This document shows positions 28,739 to 37,270 of a stretch of 64,000 nucleotides of DNA, in pieces. This DNA is from JAJDXW01 sp965214795 (GTDB lineage Bacteria > Pseudomonadota > Gammaproteobacteria > HK1): assembly GCA_965214795.1 (NCBI GenBank), contig OZ243976.1, forward strand, positions 310,001 to 374,000, given 5' to 3'. Position 1 is the first letter of the stretch. Each line of letters opens with the position of its first letter. The notes under the pieces are model-generated. The model made no database searches, had not been told where the DNA came from, and worked only from the letters and a program-made list of their open reading frames with translations. Made by a program: the position numbers and the translations under genes.

Positions 28739-29455
28739 ATGCACGACTGGACGGCCGATACGCGCACCGACTACGAGCGCAAGGGCTTCGCGTCGCGCGC
28801 CGGGTTCGGGCGCAAGCCCGCTCTCCTCGTCATCGACTTCATCAACGGGTTCACCGATCCCGGCACTCGGCTCGGCGGCGACTTCACGAGCGAGATCGAG
28901 GCGACGGCCCGCCTCCAGGCCGCGTTCCGCGCGGCCGGTCTCCCCGTCGCCTACACCACCGTCGCCTATCACCCGGACCTGAGCGACGGAGGGACCTTCG
29001 TCAAGAAGGTGCCGGCCCTCGGTCTTCTCGTCCGGGGCACCCCCTGGACCGAGGTGGATGGCCGCCTGCGCCCCGAGCCGGGGGAGATCGTGGCCGAAAA
29101 GCAGTACGCGAGCGCGTTCTTCGGCACCGATATCGACGAGCGCCTCAAGGCGTTCGGGGTGGACACCCTGGTCCTCACCGGCTGCACCACGAGCGGTTGC
29201 GTGCGCGCTTCGGCGATCGACTCGATGCAGTACGGCTATCACACCATCGTCGCGCGCGACGCGGTGGGGGACCGGGCGGCCGGGCCGCACGAAGCGAACC
29301 TCTTCGACATCGACGCCAAGTACGGCGACGTCGTCGATAGCGGCGAGGTCCTCGGGTGGCTGGAGAAGGCAAGCGAGCGGGGCCGCCCCGAGCGGGCGGT
29401 GGACGAATTCCGGCGCTGGTGGGCGTCCGGGGAGCGCGAGGCGGCCGTCCGATGA
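28739..29455 (+). CDS. N-carbamoylsarcosine amidase-like isochorismatase-family hydrolase
   Basis: A cysteine hydrolase of the isochorismatase fold. The catalytic triad is visible: Asp in ALLVIDFINGF, Lys in GEIVAEKQYASAFFGT, and the nucleophilic Cys in LTGCTTSGCVRASAIDSMQYGY, a motif characteristic of N-carbamoylsarcosine amidohydrolase, which splits N-carbamoylsarcosine to sarcosine, CO2 and ammonia after hydantoinase opens N-methylhydantoin. The ATG at 28739 is chosen because GGGAGGA lies just upstream; an upstream in-frame start would add 15 residues with no site. Its stop overlaps the next gene (ATGA), so the two are translationally coupled. With hyuA2/hyuB2 it suggests a creatinine/methylhydantoin or related ureide pathway; substrate assignment is inference. 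Confidence 0.85.
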   Translation: MHDWTADTRTDYERKGFASRAGFGRKPALLVIDFINGFTDPGTRLGGDFTSEIEATARLQAAFRAAGLPVAYTTVAYHPDLSDGGTFVKKVPALGLLVRGTPWTEVDGRLRPEPGEIVAEKQYASAFFGTDIDERLKAFGVDTLVLTGCTTSGCVRASAIDSMQYGYHTIVARDAVGDRAAGPHEANLFDIDAKYGDVVDSGEVLGWLEKASERGRPERAVDEFRRWWASGEREAAVR

Positions 29456-30006
29456 GCTCGCGCTACACCTCCGCCTTCGACGACCTGCTCGACAAGAACC
29501 GGCGCGAGCTGGACGCGCTCTACCGGGGCGCCGGCCCCTCCCCCCCCGGCCGGGCTCCGGCCGCACCCACGGCTCCGGAACCGGCGCCGGCTTCGCCGGC
29601 CCGCCCGCCCGACGCCGCCTCCGCCTCCGCCGAGCCGGGTACCACCGCGCCGTCCGCGCCTGCCGCCCGGCTCCCCACCGCCGGTTCTCCCGCCGAGCGC
29701 CTCCTCGACGAGCGCTACGGCACCGGCTGGCGATTCGAGGTCACCAGCCGGCGCCGCGAGAAGGACGAGGTCATCGTGGTCGGAACCCTGCGGCTGCCCG
29801 TCGCGGGCGGGGTGCGCACCCAGTTCGGCTCGGCGCGCATATCGGCGGGGCGCGGCTCGACGGCCGGCTCGGCCGGCGGGGTCGCCTTCTCGTTCGGGGG
29901 CGGAAGCGGCGAGGGCGGAAGCGGCGAGAGTCCCCTCGCGGCGGAGGAAGCCGCGTTCGAGCGCGCCCGCGAAGACGCCCTCGCGAACTGCACCGCCCTC
30001 CTCTGA
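29452..30006 (+). CDS. Rad52-like small protein coupled to the amidase gene
   Basis: 184 residues in three parts. Residues 1-28 form an amphipathic helix (FDDLLDKNRRELDALYRGAG) resembling the N-terminus of HyuB1. Residues 29-80 are an Ala/Pro linker. Residues 82-184 read like a compact Rad52/Sak-type domain: LLDERYGTGWRFEV, then a DEVIVVGTLRL strand, QFGSARIS, a Gly/Ser-rich loop, and a closing helix with AREDALANCTALL. A related module ends HyuB2 (RYGEGWSFEI, EVEVTGQLR, ACLRDCAAAL). Rad52-type proteins anneal single-stranded DNA, but this gene overlaps a catabolic amidase by ATGA and the domain recurs on a hydantoinase subunit, so a role in assembling the enzymes is more likely. The fold call is by eye. 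Confidence 0.6.
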   Translation: MSSRYTSAFDDLLDKNRRELDALYRGAGPSPPGRAPAAPTAPEPAPASPARPPDAASASAEPGTTAPSAPAARLPTAGSPAERLLDERYGTGWRFEVTSRRREKDEVIVVGTLRLPVAGGVRTQFGSARISAGRGSTAGSAGGVAFSFGGGSGEGGSGESPLAAEEAAFERAREDALANCTALL

Positions 30007-30108
30007 CCCGCCTGGCCGGAACGGCTCGCGCGCGGCGGGAGCGCGGAGCGCCCGACCCATCGGCTCCAAGCGGTCAGGGGAGCCACGTCCGGGCCCGGAG
30101 ATCGAGTC

Positions 30109-30915
30109 ATGAAGGCGATGAAGCCCGAGGCGATCGAGCGGTTGGTGGAGATCTGCGTTTCTGCGCGGCAACGCCGACGTCCGGTGCCCGCCCCGCTTCC
30201 GCACGACTGCCGGCCGCCTTCGCTGCGGGAAGCCTACCGCGCCCAGGCGGCGCTGAACGATCGGCTCGGCGCTTCACTCGGAGCCGTTCGCGGCCGCAAG
30301 ATCGGCTGCACGACGCCGGTGATGCAGCGCTATCTCCGGATCGAGCACCCTTGCGCCGGCGCTCTCCATGCCGGCCGGATCCATCGCAGCCCGGCTACCG
30401 TTCCCCATGCCGAGCACTGGCGGCCGGGGGTCGAGTGCGAGATCGCGGTGCGCCTCGGGCGGCCGCTTCCCGCGGAAGCCGCGCCGTTCGACCGTGCGGA
30501 CGTTGCGGCCGCGATCGAGAGCTGCCTGGCGGCGATCGAGATCGTCGACGATCGCTACGACGATTTTCGCGCCCTCGATGCGGCGAGCCTGGTCGCCGAC
30601 GACTTCTTCAGTGCCGGCGCCGCGATCGGCGTCCCGGTGCTCGCGTGGTCCGGCCTCGATCTCGCGGCCCTCCGGGGGGTCATGACGATCAACGACGCAG
30701 AGGTCGGCACCGGATTCGGCGCCGATGTGATGGGGCATCCGTTCGAGGCGCTTGCCTGGCTCGCCAACCACGCCGCCGCGACCGGCCAGCCGCTTGCGGA
30801 GGGTGATCTGGTGCTCACGGGAAGCATCGTCGAAACGCGTTGGGTGGAGCCGGGCGACAGGGTCCGGGTGGAGATCGAGAGCCTGGGCGAGGCCACCGTG
30901 TCGTTTGCCCCCTGA
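30109..30915 (+). CDS. 2-keto-4-pentenoate hydratase-like protein (FAH superfamily)
   Basis: 268 residues matching the MhpD/XylJ hydratase branch of the fumarylacetoacetate-hydrolase fold. Key blocks are REAYRAQAALNDRLG, VRGRKIGCTTPVMQRYL, WRPGVECEIAVRLGRPL (the two metal-binding Glu residues), AIEIVDDRYDDF (metal ligand Asp region), DFFSAGAAIGVPV and GDLVLTGSIVET. The family hydrates or decarboxylates 2-oxo-alkenoates from ring cleavage with a divalent metal. It is the third gene of the run starting at 28739, 102 bp after the Rad52-like gene, so it is probably co-transcribed. Whether it acts on an aromatic-derived or amide-derived intermediate is unknown. Confidence 0.85.
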   Translation: MKAMKPEAIERLVEICVSARQRRRPVPAPLPHDCRPPSLREAYRAQAALNDRLGASLGAVRGRKIGCTTPVMQRYLRIEHPCAGALHAGRIHRSPATVPHAEHWRPGVECEIAVRLGRPLPAEAAPFDRADVAAAIESCLAAIEIVDDRYDDFRALDAASLVADDFFSAGAAIGVPVLAWSGLDLAALRGVMTINDAEVGTGFGADVMGHPFEALAWLANHAAATGQPLAEGDLVLTGSIVETRWVEPGDRVRVEIESLGEATVSFAP

Positions 30916-31182
30916 ACCCTGACGCGGCGACGGTCCCGGGCGCGCGGGAAGCGTGCGGCCCGGCTTCAGCACCGGCGCCCATCCCGACCGATGGTCCCGG
31001 CGCGCGGGAAGCGTTGTTGACAGCATTTTCCCGATCCCGCAAATTCCGGGGGTCGCCGCGCCGGGACCGGCCCCGGTTTCCCGGACCATGAACCCCGGCG
31101 GGGATACGCGGCGGCGAGGCCCCCGCCGGTCTCCGCCGCGGAGGCGGCGGCCGAAAACCGACCCGAGAGCGAGGCGAGCACC

Positions 31183-31644
31183 ATGAGTCCCACCCTTCGA
31201 AGCGCGGGCGAGCCGGCCCCGGCGTTCCAACTCCCGAACCAGGACGGCGTGGCGACCGAGCTCGCCGAGTTCCGGGGCCACTACCTCCTGCTCTGGTGGT
31301 ATCCCAAGGCCGACACCCCCGGGTGAACGGTGGAGGGCAAGGGGTTCCGTGATCGAATCCAGGATTTTTCCTCCCGCAACGCGGTCGTCGTCGGGGTGAG
31401 CTGCGACTCGCCGGCGGACAACCGGGCGTTTCGCGACAAGTTCGCCTTTCCGTTCGACCTCCTCTCCGACGAGGACCGGTCGGTTTCGATGCGCTACGGC
31501 GCGGCGGAGAGCGCGGACCAGGAATACCCGAAGCGGGTGAGCTACCTCATCGACCCCGAGGGGCACATCGCGCGGGTGTACGGGGCGGTGAAACCGGCCG
31601 AGCATCCGGATGAGGTGCTGGCCGCGCTGGACGAACTCCGCTGA
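31183..31644 (+). CDS. Peroxiredoxin (Bcp/AhpC-TSA family), probable selenoprotein with in-frame TGA
   Basis: From the ATG at 31183 (GAGGCGAGCACC upstream) the frame reads a peroxiredoxin through one in-frame TGA at 31324-31326, codon 48. That codon lies exactly at the peroxidatic position, WWYPKADTPG-x-TVEGKGFRD, where Bcp-type enzymes have PxxxTPGCTxE. Homology continues unbroken on both sides (GVSCDSPADNRAFRDKF, FPFDLLSDEDRSVS, SYLIDPEGHIARVYGAVKPAEHPDEVL), giving 153 residues. Reading TGA as selenocysteine yields a complete peroxide-reducing enzyme. The usual resolving Cys five residues later is replaced (GK); Cys74 is the only other candidate. Sec-containing peroxiredoxins are a known class. 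The alternatives are a sequencing error for TGC or a recent pseudogene. No selABCD gene is in the window. Confidence 0.75.
31324..31351 (+). promoter_or_regulatory. Candidate bacterial SECIS region directly after the TGA codon
   Basis: A bacterial SECIS must lie within about 40 nt downstream of the recoded TGA. Here ACGG (31327-31330) can pair with CCGT (31347-31350), enclosing a G-rich 16-nt loop. The stem is short and the bulged U of well-studied elements is not evident, so this is a location prediction rather than a demonstrated structure. Confidence 0.3.
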
Positions 31645-31789
31645 ACGACGGAACTTCGGCAACGGAGAACGCCGGCGCCGGACCACGCCCGGCAACCGGC
31701 CGGGGGCGGGAACCCGCGCCGGCCGCGGGCCGGGCAGGCGGGACGGGGATGGCGGCGGCGGAACGGGCCGCCGACAGCACGAGGACGCG

Positions 31790-33865
31790 ATGGGCGCACG
31801 GGTAGGAGTCGACGTAGGCGGCACGAACACCGATCTCGTGCTCGAGTCGGACCGCGGGGTGTTCGTACACAAGGTCCAGAGCACCCCCCACGACCAGTCC
31901 GCGGGGGTGCTCAAGGGCCTGCTCGAACTGTGCGAGATCGCGGGGGTGACGCGCGACGACATCGACCTCGTGGTCCACGGGACCACCGTCGCGACCAACA
32001 TCACCATCGAACACAACGGCGCGGAGGTGGGGATGCTCACCACCCGCAACTTCCGCGACATCCTGCACATCGCCCGGCACAAGCGCCCGCACAACTTCTC
32101 GCTCCACTTCGACGTGCCCTGGCAGTCGCGGCCGCTCGTCAAGCGGCGCAACCGTATCCCGGTCACCGAGCGCATCCTGCCCCCGGACGGGCGGGTCGGG
32201 ACGCCCATCAACGAGAGCGACGTGCACGAAGCGGTCCGCATCTTCAGGAAGCGCGGGATCCGCTCCGTCGTCATCGGCTTCCTCTTCTCCTTCATCAACG
32301 ACGAGCACGAACAGCGCGCCCGCGCGATCGTCGAGAACGAGATGCCGGACGCCTACGTCTGCTGCTCCTCGGAGGTCGCGAACGTGCTCCGCGAGTACGA
32401 GCGCTTCTCGACCGCCGCGATGAACGCGTTCATCGGGCCGAAGACGAGCGTCTACCTCGCCAACCTGCGCGACCAGCTCGCCCGCCAAGGCTTTCGCGCG
32501 AACCTGCGCCTCATCCAGTCGAACGGCGGGGTATCGACGGTCGAGGCGTGCTCGAAGCGGGCCGTCAACATCCTCATGTCGGGGCCGGCGGGCGGGGTCA
32601 TCGGCGGGCGGGCGGAAGGGCTCCTCGCGGGCGCGGACAACGTCATCACCGTCGACATCGGCGGCACCTCCGCCGACATCAGCACCGTCCCCGGGGGGCG
32701 CATCAAGATCATGAACCCGCGCGACTCCTACGTGAGCGGGCATCCGATCCTGGTGCCGATGATCGACCTCGTGACCATCGGGGCGGGCGGCGGCTCCATC
32801 GCCTACATCGACTCGGCGGGCGGATTCCACGTGGGCCCGCGCTCGGCGGGCGCCGACCCCGGCCCCGCGTGCTATGGCAAGGGCGGCAACGAGCCGACGG
32901 TCACCGACGCCCAGGTCGCCCTCGGGCGGCTCGACGCGGACAAGCTGCTGGGGGGCGACCTGCCCATCGACCCGGACCTCGCGAGCCGCGCCATCGAGCA
33001 AGAGGTGGGAAGGAAGCTCGGCCTCTCCGTGCCGGACGCGGCCCTCGGCATCATCCGGGTGATCAACTCGAACATGGCGCTCGCGATCCGGTCGAACTCG
33101 GTGGCGCGCGGGGTGGACCCCCGCGAGTTCTCCCTGGTGCCGTTCGGCGGGGCGGGTCCGCTCCACGGGGTCGCCCTGGCGGAGGCGGTGTCGGCGCGCG
33201 ACGTCCTGGTGCCGGTCGCACCCGGCATCACGGCCGCGATGGGGCTCCTCGAAACGGACATGCAGTACGAGCACGTGCGCTCGTTCATCACCTCCCTCAC
33301 CCACGTCGACGAGGCGGTGGTGGAACGGCTGAACGCCCTCGTCGAGGAGCTGGTCGAGGACTGCCGGCGCGACCTCGAGAACGACGGTGTGCCGCCCGCG
33401 CGCCAGTCCTTCCGGCGGGTCGCGGAGTGCCGCTACCACGGGCAGGGGTTCGAGCTGCGGGCGGAGATCCCGGAGGGCCGGCTCGGGACGGGCGACGTCG
33501 GGCGCATCATCGAGAGCTTCCACACCCAGCATCGCCTGGACTACGGCTATGCCTTCGACGACGCGGAGGTGGAGCTCATCACCGTGCGGGCCATCGGGAC
33601 GGACCGGATCGAACCGCTTCGGCTCCGCCCGCTCGAGCGGGCGAACGGCGCCTCCTACGAGTCGGCCCGCCTCTACTCGCGGCCGACGACCTTCGACGAC
33701 GGCACCACCGCCGACACCCCGCGCTACGACCGCGGCCGGCTCAAGGCCGGGCACCGGGTGGCGGGTCCGGCCGTCCTCGTCCAGCACAACTCCACGGTCC
33801 TCGTGCCTCCCGCCTACGCCGCGGAAGTGAGCGACTACGGCAGCCTGCACGTGCGCCGGACCTGA
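31790..33865 (+). CDS. hyuA: Hydantoinase A/oxoprolinase family protein (HyuA2)
   Basis: 691 residues. Phosphate-binding VGVDVGGTNTDLVLES and VHGTTVATNITIEH at the N-terminus, NVITVDIGGTSADIS near residue 285, VTIGAGGGSIAYID, then PGPACYGKGGNEPTVTDAQV and FSLVPFGGAGPLHG are the family signatures of the ATP-dependent ring-opening subunit. The ATG at 31790 with GAGGA 6 bases upstream precedes the P-loop; an upstream frame extension is GC-rich noise. hyuB2 follows after 85 bp, so the two subunits are co-transcribed. With the amidase at 28739 this pair could open N-methylhydantoin to N-carbamoylsarcosine; that link is inferred from position. Confidence 0.9.
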   Translation: MGARVGVDVGGTNTDLVLESDRGVFVHKVQSTPHDQSAGVLKGLLELCEIAGVTRDDIDLVVHGTTVATNITIEHNGAEVGMLTTRNFRDILHIARHKRPHNFSLHFDVPWQSRPLVKRRNRIPVTERILPPDGRVGTPINESDVHEAVRIFRKRGIRSVVIGFLFSFINDEHEQRARAIVENEMPDAYVCCSSEVANVLREYERFSTAAMNAFIGPKTSVYLANLRDQLARQGFRANLRLIQSNGGVSTVEACSKRAVNILMSGPAGGVIGGRAEGLLAGADNVITVDIGGTSADISTVPGGRIKIMNPRDSYVSGHPILVPMIDLVTIGAGGGSIAYIDSAGGFHVGPRSAGADPGPACYGKGGNEPTVTDAQVALGRLDADKLLGGDLPIDPDLASRAIEQEVGRKLGLSVPDAALGIIRVINSNMALAIRSNSVARGVDPREFSLVPFGGAGPLHGVALAEAVSARDVLVPVAPGITAAMGLLETDMQYEHVRSFITSLTHVDEAVVERLNALVEELVEDCRRDLENDGVPPARQSFRRVAECRYHGQGFELRAEIPEGRLGTGDVGRIIESFHTQHRLDYGYAFDDAEVELITVRAIGTDRIEPLRLRPLERANGASYESARLYSRPTTFDDGTTADTPRYDRGRLKAGHRVAGPAVLVQHNSTVLVPPAYAAEVSDYGSLHVRRT

Positions 33866-33950
33866 CGACAGGCGGCCGGCCGGCGAGCGGGTGCGCGGGC
33901 GGGCGCCTTGAGAGCACGACGCACGCCTCGGGAGCAAGAAGGAGCAACCC

Positions 33951-36323
33951 ATGACCAACCGGGAACTCGACCCGATCACCTTGCAGGTCATCAGCGGCGC
34001 GCTCGACACCATTGCCGAGGAGATGGGGCACGTTCTGTACCGGATGTCGTTCTCGTCGATCATCCGCGAGTCGCAGGACCTCGGGGCCGGGCTCTTCGAC
34101 ACCGACTACAACACCCTCTGCGAGTCCGAGTCGACCCCCCTTCACATCGGGTCGCTGCCGGGCTATCTCGAGGGTATCGAGAAGGTGGTGAAGGGCGACT
34201 GGGCGGACGGGGACGTCGTCATCCACAATCACCCCTACTACGGATCGAGCCACTCCCCCGACATCGCGGTCGTCATCCCCATCTTCTACCGCGACGAGCT
34301 CGTCGGCTACTCGGCCAACACCGCCCACCACCTCGACATCGGGGCCGCGACGCCGGGGCTCATCATCGACATCCCGGACGTCTACGCGGAGGGGATGCTC
34401 TTCGCGGGGACCAAGCTCTACGAGGCGGGCCGGCGCAACGAGGCGATGTGGGACTACATCCGCAACAACTCGCGGGCGTCGCGCCAGCTCCTCGACGACC
34501 TCGACGCCCAGATCGCCTCCGCCCGCCTGGGGGTCCGGCGCTTCGTCGAGCTCATGGACCGCTTCGGCTACGACGACGTCATCGCCGCGACGCGCCAGCT
34601 GATGGACTACACCGAGCGGGTCCTGCGCCAGCGGATCGCGGCCATCCCCGATGGGGAGTACCGGGCGGAAGGGTTCCTCGACGACGACGGGCGGAACCGC
34701 GACGTGCGCCTCCCCATCAAGGTGTGCGTGCGGATCCGGGGCGACGGCATCGAGGTGGACCTCGCCGGCTCGGCGGACCAGGTCGAGACGGGGTTCAACG
34801 TACCCTTCGAGGGCTCGACCAAGGTGGCCTGCTTCTGCGCGATCCGCTCGCTCCTCCTCGACGCGGAGACCTCCGAGATCAAGGTGCCCTCGAACCAGGG
34901 GTCGTTCCGCCCGATCGACGTCATCGCCCCCGAGGGCTCCATCTTCAACCCGCGGTTCCCGGCCGCGGCGGAAGCGCGGTTCTCCCAGATCAACCGGGTC
35001 ATCGATCTCATCTACAAGGCGCTGAGCCCGGTGCTCCCCGACGAGATCATCGCGGGGAGCTCGGCCACCCTCTCGTTCGCGGCGTACTCGGGGATCCGGC
35101 CCTCCGGCGACTACTGGGTGTTCCTGGAGGTGAACGAGGGATCGTACGGGGGGCGGCCGGCGTCGGACGGCCCGGACAGCATCGACAGCCTCATGGCGAA
35201 CACCCGCAACAATCCCCTCGAAGACCTCGCGATGCACCTCCCGATGGTCTGTGATCGCTACGAGCTCCGGGACGACGTCATGCCCGCCCCCGGCCGGTTC
35301 CGGGGCGGACTCGGGGTGGTCAAGAAGCAGCGCATGCTGACCGAGGGGTTCATCACCCACGAGGCGGACCGCCACGAAGACGTGCCCTGGGGCGTCTTCG
35401 GCGGATGGGACGGCGCGGGCGGTCGGCTCGACATCTACAACGACGCGCGCCCCGCGGACGGGCGGGCCATGCCCGCGAAGTTCTCCGGGCTCCGCGTCGA
35501 AACGGGCGACGTGATGGCCTTCTACGGCCCGAGCGGGGGCGGCTATGGCGACCCCCTCGACCGCCCGGCCGAGAAGGTGCTGGAGGACGTGCTCGACGGG
35601 TTCTACACGAGCGAGGCGGCGCGTTCGACCTTTGGCGTGGTGGTGGACCTGGAGGCGGAGCGCGTCGACGAGGCGGCTACCGCGGCGGCGCGGCGCGAAC
35701 TCCGGGCGCGGCCCGCCGAGGAGCGGGTGGGCGCGGGCACCGACCTCGGACCCGCCGCCCTCGGGAGCGGCGAAGGCCGTGCTCCGGCACGTGCCGCCGC
35801 CGCTACCGGCAACGGCCGGGACACCACGGCTGGCTATGCGGCCGGCTACGCGGCCGGCGCGAACCGCCGGTCCGGCGCGGCCGCGCATTCATCCGCCGCG
35901 ATCGGACGCCGGGCCCGCGCCGCCGCCGCTTCCCCCGCTGCCGACCCCGCCGCCACCCTGGCACGCGATGGAGGCGGGGCACCGGCGACCGCGCCCCCGG
36001 CTGCCTCGACTCGCCCCGCTTCCCCGCTTCCGGCCGCCGTCCCTCGGCCGGCCGACGGGGCACCCGCCGCGAACGGGGGCGGCGGCGACGACACCGCCCG
36101 CTCGCTCGGCGCTCGCTACGGCGAGGGCTGGAGCTTCGAGATCGTGGGCTACCACCTCGGCGGCGAGGAGGTGGAGGTCACCGGACAGCTCCGCGCGAAC
36201 GGCAGCTCCGTCCAGCGCACCGCCCGCGGGAACGGCCGCAATCTCGGTCTCGGCGAGCAGCTCAAGCGCGCGAGCGCCGCGTGCCTGCGCGACTGCGCTG
36301 CCGCCCTCACCGCCCGCCCCTGA
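33951..36323 (+). CDS. hyuB: Hydantoinase B family protein with C-terminal Rad52-like extension (HyuB2)
   Basis: 790 residues. Residues 1-580 are a complete HyuB core, starting at the family N-terminus (ELDPITLQVISGALDTIAEEM, REQ-like RESQDLG) and containing HNHPYYGSSHSPD, DDDGRNRDV, YGGRPASDGPDS and the glycine-rich GGGYGDPLDRP. A 115-residue Ala/Gly/Pro linker follows, then from about residue 715 a small domain, ARYGEGWSFEI...EEVEVTGQLR...CLRDCAAAL, matching the C-terminal module of the protein at 29452. Normal HyuB proteins lack this tail. The ATG at 33951 has AGGAGC upstream. The core gives ring hydrolysis with HyuA2; the tail probably mediates protein contacts. Confidence 0.88.
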   Translation: MTNRELDPITLQVISGALDTIAEEMGHVLYRMSFSSIIRESQDLGAGLFDTDYNTLCESESTPLHIGSLPGYLEGIEKVVKGDWADGDVVIHNHPYYGSSHSPDIAVVIPIFYRDELVGYSANTAHHLDIGAATPGLIIDIPDVYAEGMLFAGTKLYEAGRRNEAMWDYIRNNSRASRQLLDDLDAQIASARLGVRRFVELMDRFGYDDVIAATRQLMDYTERVLRQRIAAIPDGEYRAEGFLDDDGRNRDVRLPIKVCVRIRGDGIEVDLAGSADQVETGFNVPFEGSTKVACFCAIRSLLLDAETSEIKVPSNQGSFRPIDVIAPEGSIFNPRFPAAAEARFSQINRVIDLIYKALSPVLPDEIIAGSSATLSFAAYSGIRPSGDYWVFLEVNEGSYGGRPASDGPDSIDSLMANTRNNPLEDLAMHLPMVCDRYELRDDVMPAPGRFRGGLGVVKKQRMLTEGFITHEADRHEDVPWGVFGGWDGAGGRLDIYNDARPADGRAMPAKFSGLRVETGDVMAFYGPSGGGYGDPLDRPAEKVLEDVLDGFYTSEAARSTFGVVVDLEAERVDEAATAAARRELRARPAEERVGAGTDLGPAALGSGEGRAPARAAAATGNGRDTTAGYAAGYAAGANRRSGAAAHSSAAIGRRARAAAASPAADPAATLARDGGGAPATAPPAASTRPASPLPAAVPRPADGAPAANGGGGDDTARSLGARYGEGWSFEIVGYHLGGEEVEVTGQLRANGSSVQRTARGNGRNLGLGEQLKRASAACLRDCAAALTARP

Positions 36324-36530
36324 CCGACTGCCCGCCTCGCACTCGCCCCAAGGTCATTTCGTTCCGCCCGCAACTGGTTGGCGGTGCTCCCGTTCCGGTC
36401 TACCGGCCATGGCAGCAGGTGAGGGGATGGGGGCAGAACCAAACCGCCCTGCGCTCTCCCGGTCCACGGACGGAGGGTACGGCAGCCAGGGTTACAATGG
36501 GCTGCAACGAGAAGGCCTCACGGATCTGCA

Positions 36531-37145
36531 ATGGAAAAAGTCTTTATCTACTGGGACAACTCCAACATCTTCATCAGCGCTCGCGACGTCGCCGTAGAGC
36601 GGGAGGGAGCAACCGCCCGTCACCGGGTGCGCGTTCACTTCCGGAATCTGTTGGAACTGGCGCACGCGGGACGCGACATCGAGCACGCGATCGCCGTCGG
36701 ATCCGTTCCTCCGGAGCTCCGGCACGTCTGGAACCGTCTGGAAAACGAGGGGGTTACGGTACAGTTGCTGGAGCGTGGGGCGATGCAGGGCCGCGAGCAG
36801 GGCGTGGATCAGACCCTGCAAACCGCGATGCTGCGCGATGCCTTCGACTACAACGGGAATCCCGGCATCGCGGTATTGCTGACCGGGGATGGCAGTGGCT
36901 TCATCGACGGGGTCGGTTTTCATGCGGATCTGGAGCGCATGCACAGCCGGAGCTGGAGAGTCGAAGTGCTGTCCTGGCGGCATAGCTGCAACCGCCGAAT
37001 GCGGGAATGGGCGGAGCAGAATGGCAAGTTCGTTGCACTGGACGATTTCTACGAAAGCATTACCTTCCTTGAGCCACCGATGCCGGGCGATCCAGTCTCT
37101 GATCCGCGCCACGCAACTCCTGTCGATCTGAGCAGACGCCCGTGA
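36531..37145 (+). CDS. NYN-domain putative RNase
   Basis: 204 residues of the NYN (PIN-like, LabA/limkain-b1) fold. The first catalytic motif is VFIYWDNSNIFISA at residues 4-17 (Asp9, Asn10, Asn12). The second acidic site is in GVDQTLQTAMLRDA, and the third in VLLTGDGSGFIDGVGF. These carboxylates should bind Mg for RNA cleavage. The stop overlaps the start of a 41-codon ORF (TGATG), which in turn overlaps the next gene, indicating one translationally coupled unit. No clear ribosome binding site is seen; the ATG at 36531 sits right before the conserved first strand. Such NYN proteins occur in toxin-like and defence settings; the actual target is unknown. Confidence 0.8.
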   Translation: MEKVFIYWDNSNIFISARDVAVEREGATARHRVRVHFRNLLELAHAGRDIEHAIAVGSVPPELRHVWNRLENEGVTVQLLERGAMQGREQGVDQTLQTAMLRDAFDYNGNPGIAVLLTGDGSGFIDGVGFHADLERMHSRSWRVEVLSWRHSCNRRMREWAEQNGKFVALDDFYESITFLEPPMPGDPVSDPRHATPVDLSRRP

Positions 37146-37270
37146 TGCTCCTGCACGTCCTTCAAGACTGCCCGCCTACGACGGCGGCCTTCACGGTCCT
37201 GCCCTTTCCCGAAACAGCCGGCCGGCCACAGGGCGATGCCATCCGGATCGAAATGGAAAAATTGAGATGA
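37145..37270 (+). CDS. 41-residue ORF coupled between NYN gene and nuclease-like gene
   Basis: Its ATG at 37145 shares a base with the NYN stop (TGATG), and its TGA overlaps the next ATG (ATGA at 37267-37270). Precise overlaps at both ends are unlikely by chance and argue for a real, coupled small gene. The product begins MLLHVLQDCPPTTAAF and ends in a charged helix IRIEMEKLR. No family is recognised. It could be a regulator or antitoxin-like peptide, or only a translational bridge to the downstream gene. Confidence 0.45.
   Translation: MLLHVLQDCPPTTAAFTVLPFPETAGRPQGDAIRIEMEKLR

Noticed and set aside
29452..30006. Assigning the Rad52-like protein to DNA recombination or a prophage
   Set aside because: No phage or recombination genes are near, and it overlaps a metabolic amidase gene by ATGA; the metabolic context is stronger.
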